A stretch of 64,000 nt of DNA from contig CM020509.1 in assembly GCA_009823395.1 (NCBI GenBank), positions 4,663,501-4,727,500 on the forward strand, given 5' to 3'. Shown one piece after another: positions 13,987 to 26,060 of the stretch (the first letter of the stretch is position 1; each line of letters opens with the position of its first letter). The notes beneath the pieces are model-generated. The model was not told the origin of the DNA. It saw only the letters and a program-made list of their open reading frames with translations, and did not search any database. The translations under genes and the position numbers were made by a program. The stretch comes from Thamnaconus septentrionalis (taxonomy: Eukaryota; Chordata; Actinopteri; Tetraodontiformes; Monacanthidae).

Positions 13987-14265
13987 AGCTGCGGTTCCAT
14001 TGCAGTTTTTCGCTAAATAAAAGTAACATCTCTAAAATTTTGACAAAGTACAATTGCAATTTGCAGGTGTGTCCATTTAATGTGTGAAGCGCAAAAGATG
14101 TAATTCTCGCAAAATCACGTCCTGCGAGATTTACGAGAAATATGTTTGCTTTGGTTTGTTTACATTTTTCTGCTGTCAAGAATGGTTATTATATTTTTCT
14201 CTTTGATTACTTGTAAAAAAAAATATTCAGTTTCCTCCTCTGTCCAAACATAATGTGCCATGGAC
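13987..14265. mobile_element. Family B MITE-like element, right-truncated copy
   Basis: It starts AGCTGCGGTTCCATTGCAG and follows the left half of the element at 62486-62989 in the same orientation, up to GTCCAAACATAATGTGCC. The right half and right terminal repeat were not found, so it is a truncated copy. Confidence 0.65.
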
Positions 14266-15215
14266 GGCTGGTCCACAAATGACAAATGCACAACACCGGT
14301 GTTCAGTAAAAAGTTTGCAGCAAAAGCCTTCCACTTGATGAAAGTGCAGAAGTCTTGGCCTGCTTGTGTTTACACCTAAAAATGTTGCTCCCAGAAAAAG
14401 GCTATGAAAATGTTTTTGCAATACTTAACACCTCGGGAACAAAAGGTGTGGTCGCTAAACACACCTGTCATAACAGCGGGTCCAGCTCAGCCAGGACGCA
14501 GTGCAGCGCTCATATTATTTCAGGGGAATTTAATTGTTAATTTGATTGCAGCCCCGATGGTTGCGATTATTCCGGAGTACGTGTTTATAGTATTACCCAC
14601 AAAGACGTGGCAAGGACTAATAAGTTTCTTAATCGAGTCTGATTTCATTCAGGTTTAATGTTGTTTTTTTTCACTGTGCTATCAGAGACACGGGCCAGTT
14701 TGTTCAGAGACCAACTCCCTCTTAATAAGACCATTACACGAAGGTTGTTCTCAACATGTGGCTGCAGCAGGATGAGGGGAAAAGCACAGACTTGGGCGAG
14801 AGCTGTGAGATAAATCAGATGCTTTAATGAAGTTTGACTTTCAGGATTAGGAAATTTAGGCCCGGGCTGCTCTGAAGTTATGCGCAGTTTATAATTCCAA
14901 CAAAAACTTTTGCAGCTAAAATAATAGGTTTCATAACTGCCTGCATGCCGCTGGAGTCTGTGTTTCTGTGAATTCTAATCAGGCGCATTGTTGCGGTAGA
15001 GAGTGAGTGTGAGGCACGTTTGGAATGCACCCCATTTTTTTTTTTTTTTAAATGCACATGCAGCGGACGAATGTTTGATGTGCCTTTTTCATCAGAGGGC
15101 GAAAAAGTCAAACAAAACCTTCCTTCTGTTTCAACAGTGTCCAGGGAATGTAAGAGTACAGCAAAGATTTTGATCGTTTGTGCATATATGAATATACATT
15201 AATACTATAGTATTA

Positions 15216-15219
<4 letters not shown>

Positions 15220-15269
<50 letters not shown>
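15220..15269. repeat. Compound (CA)n(TA)n microsatellite
   Basis: About 21 CA units are followed by a short TA run. Confidence 0.95.
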
Positions 15270-15270
<1 letters not shown>

Positions 15271-15591
15271 CAAGCATTAGTATGCTCATTTTTTTCCTCC
15301 CCAGAGAAAAATTAGGAGAACTAATGGAGCCATGCCATACAGGAATTAAGCAAGCAAGGAATTAGCAACAGGTGCTAAGTGTCCTCATCCAGCCTTCTTA
15401 GAGGATTTTTTTTTTTTTTAAAGAAACATTACCGGTAAATAAAACACAAACTAAAATGAGGCTAAATGCATTTTTTGCAGGGATAAATTAACATTTTTTG
15501 AGCATTCACAGAAATTCTGTATAGAAACCCACAAGAGATGACCCACAAACTTTGGTGCATGTTCCTTCAGGCACATGGCAAAGTGCAAGCG

Positions 15592-15616
15592 CGTGTGTGT
15601 GTGTGTGTGTGTGTGT
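15592..15616. repeat. (GT)n microsatellite
   Basis: A GT run followed shortly by GGA triplets (15628-15642). Confidence 0.9.
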
Positions 15617-17135
15617 CTGCCTATCGGGAGGAGGAGGAGGAGGCTGCAGATGGACGATGTTGTTCTGGGTGGGATGAAAGACGCGTGAAGGAGGCGCAGT
15701 CAGCCAACTGTTCAGGGTCATGTAAGGGTTGTGCTCTCTGCTTGAAGGGAAGAGAGAGAGAAAAGGGAGGCGGGTCGACTTAAGTCAGCCGTCAACAACA
15801 CACACACACACACAAGCATGCACGCACGCTCACTCACCCCCTCTCCGTCCCACACACACTCACACATGCACAAGCCCCAACACAAACAGCATTAACAAAG
15901 CAAACACTCCAACTGACGAGGCTCGTCGAGCGTCGCTGAGAAAATGGACTCATTGTGTTGCCACTCGCTACTCTCAGTCCCACCGGTACATTGATCTGTT
16001 TAGCACGGCCCAGATCACACGTCAGTCAAACCGCAGCATCTTCGCTGCCGCCGCTGCCACCGCCACACCCCTCCTGGACTGTCTGTCAAGGCCAGAGTAG
16101 CTATGATGTTGGCAGGGTTGGCCCCTTGGTGGAGAACAACTAACATCATGGAAATAAGTCTAGATAATTCTGTTTTGACTTTGTTTGACTTCTGCCTTTC
16201 TTTTGATTCCAGTTCGTCCATAATTTCTCTTTTATCATCACATTTTTTAAGACATGAAGGTTTAAAACACTGGTAATATAAAACAACAAACATACTTCCA
16301 TAGAATAAACAAATATATCATGTATAGCTGTATGAAGATTAACAATCTTTTTCCTGCCCTTGAGCTCCACAATAAAAATGATGTTTTTTTTCTTCCTGCA
16401 AATTGTGATTTATCTTTTCCAGTTGGTACCTCCCAGATCTAATTTGACACTCGCCATGTCGCTGCAGTCTTGTTTCATCCAACAAATCAGTTATTTTCAA
16501 GATCAAGCAACATAATCATGATATTTATCCCAATACTTAAGACATTTGGAGACATCCATAGGGTGTAAAGAGCCGAAGTCAGGTGTTGGCTTCGCCCTCT
16601 GAGACCGCCTTGGTTTTGTCCCCCTTCAGCACAATCAGTTTTTGCCGGCGGATATAAACAAAGGGGTTAAATATGCTGCTTCCTGGAGATCTACAGTGTA
16701 TCTCTCAAAGTGACGCAGCTCCACAAGCTTCTACAGCAAAAAAGATTTAAACAGGTTCAACGTGGGACCTTTCAAACCCCCAGCAGGCCGAGAAAGTGGG
16801 AGAAAGTCCTGCCACTTTGTGGCGACAGAGTGAGACATCAATCTTTCACTAATTCCTTCAAGTGTGAAAAGGGTCCTCGTGGTGTCAGCCAAAAGTGGGC
16901 TGGGCTGAGGAGCAAGTGGGGGAGGGGGGTTGAATTGAATGAGGGAAGAGTGAGGAGGACGGATGGGAGGAGAGGGGTGAAGGCGGCGGCCTCCTCCTCC
17001 TCCTCCTCCTCCCCCTCCTCACCTCAGACACTCTTCCTCCACCTCCTTCTGCCACCTCCAGCCCCGTACGGCCGACCAGATGGCAGCAGCTTTCGCCCAA
17101 CAAAGACTAAGAAGATCTAATTAGGGGCCACAATA

Positions 17136-17165
17136 GGAGGGGGAGGGGGTGGGAGGTGGGCGGGG
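17136..17165 (+). other. G-quadruplex-capable tract
   Basis: Five runs of three or more G, with loops of 1-4 bases, fall within 30 bases. It lies about 80 bp from the long CA repeat. Confidence 0.6.
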
Positions 17166-17239
17166 CTTGATGGACAAGACGTTGAACAGCCAGGCAGGGG
17201 CCGCTTGAGACCGCAGCAAGTCAATATGTATGGCGCGCG

Positions 17240-17242
<3 letters not shown>

Positions 17243-17319
<77 letters not shown>
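17243..17319. repeat. (CA)n microsatellite, longest in the window
   Basis: About 38 CA units preceded by GCGCGCACG, giving a long alternating purine-pyrimidine tract that could adopt Z-DNA. Confidence 0.95.
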
Positions 17320-17322
<3 letters not shown>

Positions 17323-19450
17323 TCACGCCCCCTGGCAGTAATATAGGGGGCTATGACTTTATTACCCCTCATTAACACAAATTAGACCACTTGAGCCTCC
17401 CTCAATGGTGATGACAAATTGAATTAAGTGTTTGGAAACAAGTCAATCCCACCCCTGGCCAGGCGGCGCCCATATTGCATTAACATTTATTGAAAGGGTG
17501 CATGTGTGTGTATGTGCGTGTCAGTAAGTGCACCAATAAAAAAAGAGAGAAAGCAGAGGGAGGTGGGTGGAGCTCCAGAGGCTCTGAATGGTGAAATTCC
17601 TTTAGAAAATGATATTTATGCCCCAACCTGTGCCGAGTTAACGACAGCGAGTTTAGGAAGGACTGAAACCGAGCGGCAACAGATTGTGGCCCCTCGCAAA
17701 GGCTTTTGTCGTCGAATGGGATGAATATTTATCTGTTCGGCCGATGTGTTCAGAGACCAACATCTGGACGCCGACGTGGCCGTAAATATTAACGACAAGA
17801 AAGAAAGCTCCATCAGGAAGGAGCTTTCAGTTTTCTACAACTAAAAGATAATTAGGGGAAGTTTCACAGTGAACAAAACAACAACAAACAAGTTTGATGA
17901 TAAACATCACAAGCAGCTGCTGGAAGTGAAGCCAAAAGGTTGATTTGATATGTCTGGTTTTAGAAGATCAATATTTTTTTTTTAGTTATTCAGTTTTTAG
18001 TGGCAGTAATTCAACATTCCTTTGAATTTTACTGAGATTTAAAACAAATTTTTAACAAAAAATAAATAGAAAATGTGTTGCATAATCACTGTATCCATTA
18101 TTATTAGTCGCATTATTTTATTTGTGAATAGATTAAAATCAAAACTCTGTGTTTTAGTCTTTTTTAATATTTATATTCACATGAAAGTGCACGCTTTTGT
18201 TCATTTGAGCAGACCAAAGGAAACAAATGTGATCTGAAATGCTGTGTTTAAATATTTCACTGTGTACAATGAGTCTGCAACAACACCACAAGTATGAGCA
18301 TACTATTTTACAATTTAAGGATTTATATTTCCGACTTGTCCCGGGTGAAACTCTGCCTTCATCCTGACAGCTGGGATGGACTACGAAAAAAACCCTGCCA
18401 TGAGTGCAGGATATGGCAAGTATAGAAAATGTATGCATTTTATTATTTGCATGACAGTAAAACTGAGTATGTAATTATTATGCATTTCTTATTCAGTCAG
18501 TTGGAGGTGGTGTTTTAATTTAAAAGGTTCTATTATTGTTGTGAATCGTGTGTGTGTGCGTGTGTGTGTGTGCGTGCGTGTACCACTTCAATGGTTCTTA
18601 AGACTCTTAAGACCATCACAATCAGTTTTCGCTCGAAAATACTTTCCTTAAAACTGTATAACACTGACACCTTGTGGCTCTCTGTGAAACTACGGCTTTT
18701 CAATTGAGACGATGTTTAAGAAGTAAAAATACTGAATTACTTACATAAAAATTATTATTATTATTTCATGTTGTATGTTTTGGCACTTTTATTTTAGGTG
18801 TGTTCAGAATACTTACAATGTAGATTCTCTCGCCCGTGGCTGCGCTCTGCGTTGCTGTCCTCTGCCTTTCCACCTTAAAACGTGATTAAATCGCACAACA
18901 AAATGGTCATTTTAACCAATGATTTCGCAATAAACACACTTGCAGTCAGATGCTTGATATGTCACAATGCCTTGAGCCACATGGTGACCCGCCGCGTGAC
19001 TCCTTCCTCCTTGTTCTGCTGTGATGTAGTGTACTCACTTCTCGCACTCGTCCATGCCATTAACGCCCGGCCACTCTTGGCTCCCTGCAGGTGTTCACAA
19101 TTGGCCGCGAAACAGAAGAAAGGCCCGACTTCCCTCCTCGTGCTCCTTCCTCATATTTGCAACATCTGCTTCACGTCAAGTCGCCGCTAATGGTGGTTTT
19201 AATTAGCGGTCTCTCGGTGCGCCAGCAGACATTACTCAGGCTGGACATGTTTTGTTTTTAATGTTCCTTCTTTTCCAGCGACACATTCACAGCCGTGTGT
19301 GGCCGCAATTGACGCGCTCTTTTCATGAAGGGATCTTCGTGTTTCTGCTCACTTTCCCACAACGTGTCACCACTACGAGTGACGTCACAACAAATACAGG
19401 GGAAATTGGTGTTTTAGTTACATCTTGAAGTGTTCGGGTGGTAATTTAAT

Positions 19451-19519
19451 TTCTTTCTTTCTTCTTCTTCTTCTTCTTCTTCTGCTGCTGCTGCTGCTGC
19501 TGCTTCTTCTTCTTCTTCG
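19451..19519. repeat. Compound (TTC)n(TGC)n(TTC)n triplet repeat
   Basis: TTC triplets flank a central block of about seven CTG/TGC triplets. Not in an open frame that resembles a gene. Confidence 0.9.
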
Positions 19520-22213
19520 TTTTTGTGGGGGGTGGCAACTAACTTAATCGGTGCATTACCGCCACCTATGCTGGAGTGTGGAACAGAACTACCCCCTCAT
19601 TTGTTAAAACAGCAAATTCATTCATTAATTCGACAAGATTGCTTCATACTTAAACATTGTGTTACGTATATTCCCCTGTCCACTATCCATTATTATTTAT
19701 TTCCAACCTGACTTGTTTATTGTGTTTCTTCAAAAAAGGGAATTTCAACAATAAATACTAATTGTTTATTTTACTGACTGGAGACTCAAAGGCCTGAGAG
19801 AAAAAAACAATAAACCGCCAAGCTAATAAACAAAGAAAGTGAGTGATTTACAACTTCAAGCACACTCCACGACTGAGTTCGTAGCAGCAACTGGCCACTA
19901 GATGGTAGTAGAACTTAGAATTTTGCGCCTGAGGCAATGACTACAGTAGTATTGAATTTATCCCAATCTTCCTATACAGGTGGTGACAGTACAGTACTAG
20001 GATGCGACCAGATGTGACCAGATTCCCTGGATATAATAAATCTTTCAATCTAGTTTTTACTTTCCTCACCCCACCACCACCACCACCGCCAGAAAAATCT
20101 GAAAGGAAACATCACACGGTTCATCATGTCTTCTCTCTATTGCTAATGAGCACATCTGAGGAGACTTTTCCATGTAATGTTAGCACATAATGGCAGCCGT
20201 CCACGGTGAAAAAGACCCCGGTAGAGACCATTAGAGGTTGGGAGCGAATACCAGGATGTTATACTGCAGCAGCTGGGGAAACGTTAGCCGCAGCCCTGCC
20301 AGATGGGGAATGTTGTGTGTTGATTACAAAGAAAAAGCACATTTTGGACTCAAGTACATCAGAGCAGATGGCAAATTCCAGACCAAAGCTCCCCTGGTGG
20401 ATCAAACCAAATGAGCCAAAAATAAGAATTTCTTGTGTAGTTTCAAAGGGGACAATCTTGGTTAGAAAATACTTTAACAAGTTTGCGTAAGCGGATGTGG
20501 GCTGTTTGAGACAAGCGCTCTTCAGCAGGTGGTTATGTGACGTAAATCCAATGGATTGTGGCAAGGTCTTGTTGTAACAGTGAATGTGCCCACATACCAT
20601 CCATATATTTGCCACCACAATGAGTCAAACGCTACGCTGGACCTTTGACACGGCCATTAACTGCAAAGTGAAACCATGCACCTCTTTCCGACAGGTCGAG
20701 GTATCTGATCCTTGGTTCCAGACTCGCGATCAAAGAATATTTCTATCAGTCGTGACACAGTCCCACGTGGAACACATTGCAAAGTGGCTTCTTCAAATTA
20801 CACATTTCACCTTGGACCCGCAGCAAAAGAAGCAAAACATTTATGGGTAATGAGTGCAGTAAAGGAATTAAATGCAATTCTAATTAAACACCACTACATT
20901 TGCATTTCAATATCACATTTTGATGTGGCCAATTTTCAAATTGGTCTGTAGCTCAACTGGGACTGTGGAAAAATGGAGCCTGAGATGATGATGTATGTTT
21001 TTGTTTTGAAAAGGAGAGGAGCCGATGCAGCAAATAAACTAATTGCAACCAATCTGGCATTGGGGAAAAAAAAATCTATTTTTTTCCAGCAAGCAAAGAA
21101 CAGTCGAATGATGGTGCTTTTTACAAGTGTTTTGCAAATACATTTGAAAGTACCAACATTAGATATCTTTTCTGCAGCATTAAAGGTAGTACCTCCGCCC
21201 GCCTCTGCGCTGTGCTCTTGCACCTCTCGCTGCGCCACACCTCTGGGTCAAACGGGTCTCACACTGGATGCCTGACTGGCTCGGGATCCACCTGGAAGTG
21301 GTACAAAAGCACAGTTGTGCAGGAAGCGTTTGCAATTTCCTCTCTCTTGCGTCACAAACACATTACTGTGCCTCCTACCCAAACCACAACCACATGGGAC
21401 CCGGCGCAGCGCTGGAATTTTCCCACTGACAGAGAAACACATTAAGCGTGAGGCGCTGCAGAGCGGCCGGGGTCGTCGGGCCTGAGCTGCTGCCCCGATC
21501 CCTCCTATGAATGAGTCTCTTCTTAACGGCACCTGTCGCTTTTTACAGTAAAAACACAAACAACGCAAAGTGACTTTATTTTAGAGAAGAGAAATGGACA
21601 CTCTAAACACATGTGTTCTGTGTTGTACAGTATGAATCTCAAAAAAACAAATGCAACTCCAGGGTGAACAAACGTGTGAGCAAAGTGATGCTGATATACA
21701 TTGGGCGTTCAAATAATGAAAACAGTTTCTATAATGCATCTGCAGTCAAAACCGGGAGCCTGCCTGCAGCATCGGTGGCTGCCGTCCTCGGCTCGCGTGC
21801 CTCGATTCTCTGGTGACGTCACGTTTTAGATGCTGCGGACCTCTGAGCGTTGGGGAGCAACACTTGAGATAACGGTGCCATTATTACAGCAGAGTGCTGC
21901 GTAAAGAGTTTGGTTAACGCAAGCCGAGCTGCTATCGATTCCTCCCGCTTAGAGAGGAATGAATCTCTTTGGTAGCGCTTCCCCAAGCTCGCTGAGAGAC
22001 AATCTGGAGGGAGCGCACGGCGAAGGCCCCCTGCTGACAGGTTGCATCATTAAATAAGAAGAGATCCCCAATGGATCGATTGACTGCTCGGACGGAAATC
22101 AATGTGGCAACACGGCCAACAAATTAAAAAAAAGAGACAATCCAGGGCAATTTTTAATCTTTTTTTTTTTACATTGAATATTATAGAGAAACACTAAAAA
22201 TAAGAAAACTGAA

Positions 22214-22385
22214 CATTTAGCCCTCTGTTTGCAGCCTCCTGCTTTGGTGGATCCTCCACATGTTTGGAAGGGGGAAAAAAAATTGGCAGCGTCAGAGGGC
22301 GGAGCCAACACCTGTCTCACAGGATTTCCTGAGAGAACCGCCAATACCCTTTGTGACATCACAGAGGGTTAATTTCCAGAACAGG
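22214..22385. repeat. Family A dispersed repeat, best-preserved copy
   Basis: The order is CCCTCTGTTTGCAGCCTCCT, CCTCCACATGTTTGGAAGGG, an A-run, CAGAGGGCGGAGCCAACACC, and GTGACATCACAGAGGGTTAA. This copy serves as the reference for recognising the others. Similarity may extend right to about 22530 (TTTTAGTAGGG). Confidence 0.7.
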
Positions 22386-23074
22386 TAAAGAATTTGACCT
22401 GTGTCATTTGTGACAGGATTGAGACACAACAGCCAGAGAGTCGATTCCAGCATCAGACAGGAAGTGAAAGGGAAGGTGAAGTACATACATAGTGATGAGC
22501 AGATTCCAACTGTGAAGTGCTGCATTTTTTAGTAGGGATGCTGTTTCAGAAAGTGCCTGACATAATTTTTACATAAAATAATGTATTTTGCATGAGAATT
22601 CAATAAATATAAAGCCCTCAGCTGGGGGTGTTCCAGTGTTCCAACTTTCTTTTTTGGCTTTTTTCCACATTCTATGTTGACTCAATATTCAACCTATTTC
22701 ATTTTCCAGAAGAAAAACACATTGAATACACAAACTGCTTGCGGCATGTTCGCCAGGTCTTTCATCAGATGGATCCATCAGATGAAATAAAGATGTACGA
22801 CTGCAGTTTTTTGCACTACTTCTACCCCTGCAATGATATTTCTTGCACCATTTTCAGCCATATTCTGAGGTTGAACTCACACCATGTGCTCTATTAGGCC
22901 AAAACCGAATAGAAATGATCTGTAATTTTGTTTTAACTGTGACTTTGAGATCCCAAAACAACATTTATATGGAATGAATTTGAACTACAGCAGACCGACG
23001 GCTTCAAATCAGCACTATGAGCCACAAAGTGAAGGGGTTAAAGATGGTATCCTCCTTAACTCGCACTATCGAAT

Positions 23075-23165
23075 GACTTTCATGCCTGGCTGCCGTCCAA
23101 TTTTATCTCCTGGAGTTGCTAGGCGACAGGAACGTCCTCGGCGCGAGTGTATTCTGGGAAATGAT
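23075..23165. promoter_or_regulatory. Composite block copy 1: CCAAT, GATA, RFX X-box, TTCTGGGAA
   Basis: The block contains CCAAT (23096-23100), TTATCT (a GATA site on the minus strand), an X-box GTTGCTAGGCGAC (23115-23127) and the STAT-like palindrome TTCTGGGAA near its right end. The same motifs in the same order and nearly the same spacing recur at 25313-25408. The minus-strand X-box matches GTNRCC-N-RGYAAC. Conservation is clearest over the motifs and the GACTTTCATGC left edge. It may be a duplicated regulatory block or two copies of an old repeat. Confidence 0.5.
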
Positions 23166-25312
23166 GAGAGCGATGAATGAAATCCCCAGCTCTGTCACTT
23201 GTTATCTGCTCTCACCACTGTTATCGCGCAGGTCAATGGAAAGAAAAGCAGCATTTAAAAAAAGAAAAAAAAAATGAAAGTGGATTTGAGTGGAGCAGGT
23301 GCATTATGGGAAGCGGCAAACAAACAGTCGCAGTGTAAAGCAACTGAGGTCGTGAGGATGGGCCAGGTTTCGAAAGCATGAGCTCAGCGAGAAATTGGAA
23401 AGTTTATCTTATAATCTGGTGCAGATCAACGAGAATTAGGAGGGATGTGTGCGTTAATTAATTCTCCGAGTGGATTTATTGGCTTAGTAAAACTGCCGCG
23501 GAGTAGTTCAGCACCTGGCTGCGTCACGTTGGAGATAAGAGTGCAACACCTGAATGATAATGCTGCCCTTTGATTTGATCCCGTATAAATATACTCGACT
23601 GTTTATTTCAAGACTCAAAGGAAAAGTGTGATTAAATGTGTAACTCTGGTTAATGGCAAGATAAAAAAACACACATAACAATAGACAAAGAATTGAAATA
23701 TAAAGAAACACTAAACAGAATGTAGAATGCAAAGAATGGCACTGAATGTGATTCAAAACTGTTCATTTTTTCTTTTTTCTTTTTTATCTTGACTGACATT
23801 TTAGAATTCAGTTGCTTCGAAGGTGTCAAGTCAACACTGCACCATAGATGGAATGTCGTTGAAAATCTGTCCTATTTCACATATTCAAAAGCAAAGAGGG
23901 CAGGAGGCAGGAAGGAAAGGCCCATTTGAAAAATTCTGAGAATATTTACCAGACCGGACCGTCCATCCTGGTAATCATCACTGTTAAACTCTTGAAGTGG
24001 TTCCCAGTTTTTGTTCCGCCTCTCCTACCTTGGAAGACACTGATTGACGAGGTCACGGTCTGACCAGAAGGAAGGAATTCAGACAAATCTGGCAGGAATT
24101 GGAGAAAAAAAAGAAGATCATTCATTCAACTCTTTTCCAGACAAGATGTGTGAGAGTACAGGTTTAAAATCAGTACACCGTGGCGTTGGCATGTGGATCT
24201 GGTAAAGTGCTGTAGCTCGGCAGTGGGAAACGTGGCTTGTTTTCCTCTCAGAAAACACAATCACGTTGAAGCGGAGCGACGTGACCAGATGCTGGTTTGC
24301 GCGGCAGGTTTGACCCTGTTGTGGCCGTTCCGCTGGCCTTCAACAAGCTAATGGGCGCCCACGACCGACCAGGGTGAATCTTTGGAGTGGCGGACGGTTT
24401 CCAGGATGCTGTGAGTGAGATAAATAAGTGATGCCATCCTCCAATCTGTCGAGGTGGATTCGGAATCGCAGGGAGCTGCGTGAGACGTCAAAGTCTTGAA
24501 GCCGCTGCCGGCTGAAGGCTGGAAAAATGCTAAGAGGCGCAGTTATGGGCAGAAAACCAAGCCTCCTCATGTTACCTCTTATTTCCACAAAACCTCTATA
24601 AGGGCTGATGGAGTGCCGGTCTCAGCCAGCAACTCACAGGTTCCCCCCTCTCTCTTTCCAATCAAAAGCAGCTTGTTAAGGGGAACACGTCCCTTAAAAA
24701 CACCTTTCCCCACTGAACCTGCTTATTTGATGCTGCTTTAATTTTCTTTTCTTTTGCAGCTCAGATCTTGTAGCGATACACGCCAGCACCGGGGAGGATT
24801 ATTTCACCTGACAGTACATCTGCGGCGGCGGAAAACGGGCCGCCGAGAAATAAGCCGATCACGCTGTGAAAGAAACTTAATAACCTGTCCGCCTCGCTTA
24901 AACGGCGACGAGTTTTGGTTTCAGATAAATCCTTTGTGAAATTTCAATTACGCCATCAAAGGCCGTAATCTGCCCCTCCGCACCAACGGAGTTGTTACGG
25001 CGGGGTAGCTGGACGCGGCAATTTCCAGCCGGGAGTTCAACATCAACCGCACTCGTCATTACGATTCCTTTCACGTCGCTGCTCCTGAATGAGGCGAGTG
25101 TCACGGAACAGCCACTAATGTTTTTGTAATGCCTCCCCCTCACCACAGGGGGTGCTAAGGTGTTAAAATTCACGCCTGTCAAAGGCTCTTCGGGGGCTTT
25201 TTTTTTTTCCTTCCACCTCCTCTTTCTTTAAACAGCCGAACCACAGCCGAACCCACCGCCTGGCGCCGAGTCCTGAAGACGCTCCCCTCTTTTACCCTCC
25301 GCTCCGTGGCAC

Positions 25313-25408
25313 GACTTTCATGCTCAGCTGCTGTCCAATTTTATCTCCCGTAAGTTGCTAGGCGACGGCAGCATCCTCGTCCTCCCGCTAGTGTATTCTG
25401 GGAAGTGA
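25313..25408. promoter_or_regulatory. Composite block copy 2: CCAAT, GATA, RFX X-box, TTCTGGGAA
   Basis: This is the second copy of the block, 2238 bp downstream in the same orientation. It starts GACTTTCATGC, then CCAAT, TTTTATCTCC, GTTGCTAGGCGAC (25354-25366) and GTGTATTCTGGGAA. Relative to copy 1 it has one extra base before the X-box and a few extra bases after it. Sequence between the motifs has diverged more than the motifs. Confidence 0.5.
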
Positions 25409-25954
25409 TGGGACCCACAAATGAATTCAGCCAATTTCTAACTTATTACCTTCCCTGCGCACTGTCTCCGTGCGGCTCCGCGAGGGAGGAAGGGTTAGTA
25501 TGTAAATGGAACAATAGGTCATTAGCCGGGACCTTCCAACATTTTTTCTTGTTTTTTTTTTTTACCATCACGGGTGCACAGAGAAGCATTTCACTCACTG
25601 TCATCCTGCCTGAGAATTAGTGTATTATTGAACTGTGCATGCTGATTGGACCACCCACATGAACCTATTGATGCCTTTTCCAGCGGCTTCTTTTGATGTT
25701 TGATTAGGATTCCAACACAGTGGAAAGCAGAGCCTTGACAGCAAAAATCACACAGCACTGTTGTTGCTTTATGGATGAGAAAGCACATTATTATGTAATA
25801 AAAGACTTCTGATGTCACGAAAGGAGACATACAGCAACAAAGAAAATCTTGCACTCTTGCAGAGACTGAAATTCAGGCACAAATACATAAAACACCGTAT
25901 TTTTCTCATTCTTTTGTTCCAAAATCATCTGAGCCTCCGTGCTGTTCTGCTTTT

Positions 25955-26060
25955 AGATAGTATGGACTGGAACATGCCCCCCTCCGTGACATCACAAGGG
26001 TAACTGAGACCTCACTAACAGCAGCAGCAGCAGTGTTTTAGTAGGGTGTGAACAGAGGGC
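25955..26060. repeat. Family A dispersed repeat, right-end fragment
   Basis: GTGACATCACAAGGGTAACT and the later TTTTAGTAGGGTGTG match the right part of the copy at 22214. A short CAG run (26023-26034) lies within it. Confidence 0.4.

Larger units (their letters stand above)
14270..22210. other. Non-coding; microsatellite-rich
   Basis: This stretch holds four dinucleotide or triplet arrays, a GGA/CTC-rich stretch (16915-17040) and the G-quadruplex tract. No domain-bearing frame was found. Confidence 0.55.
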
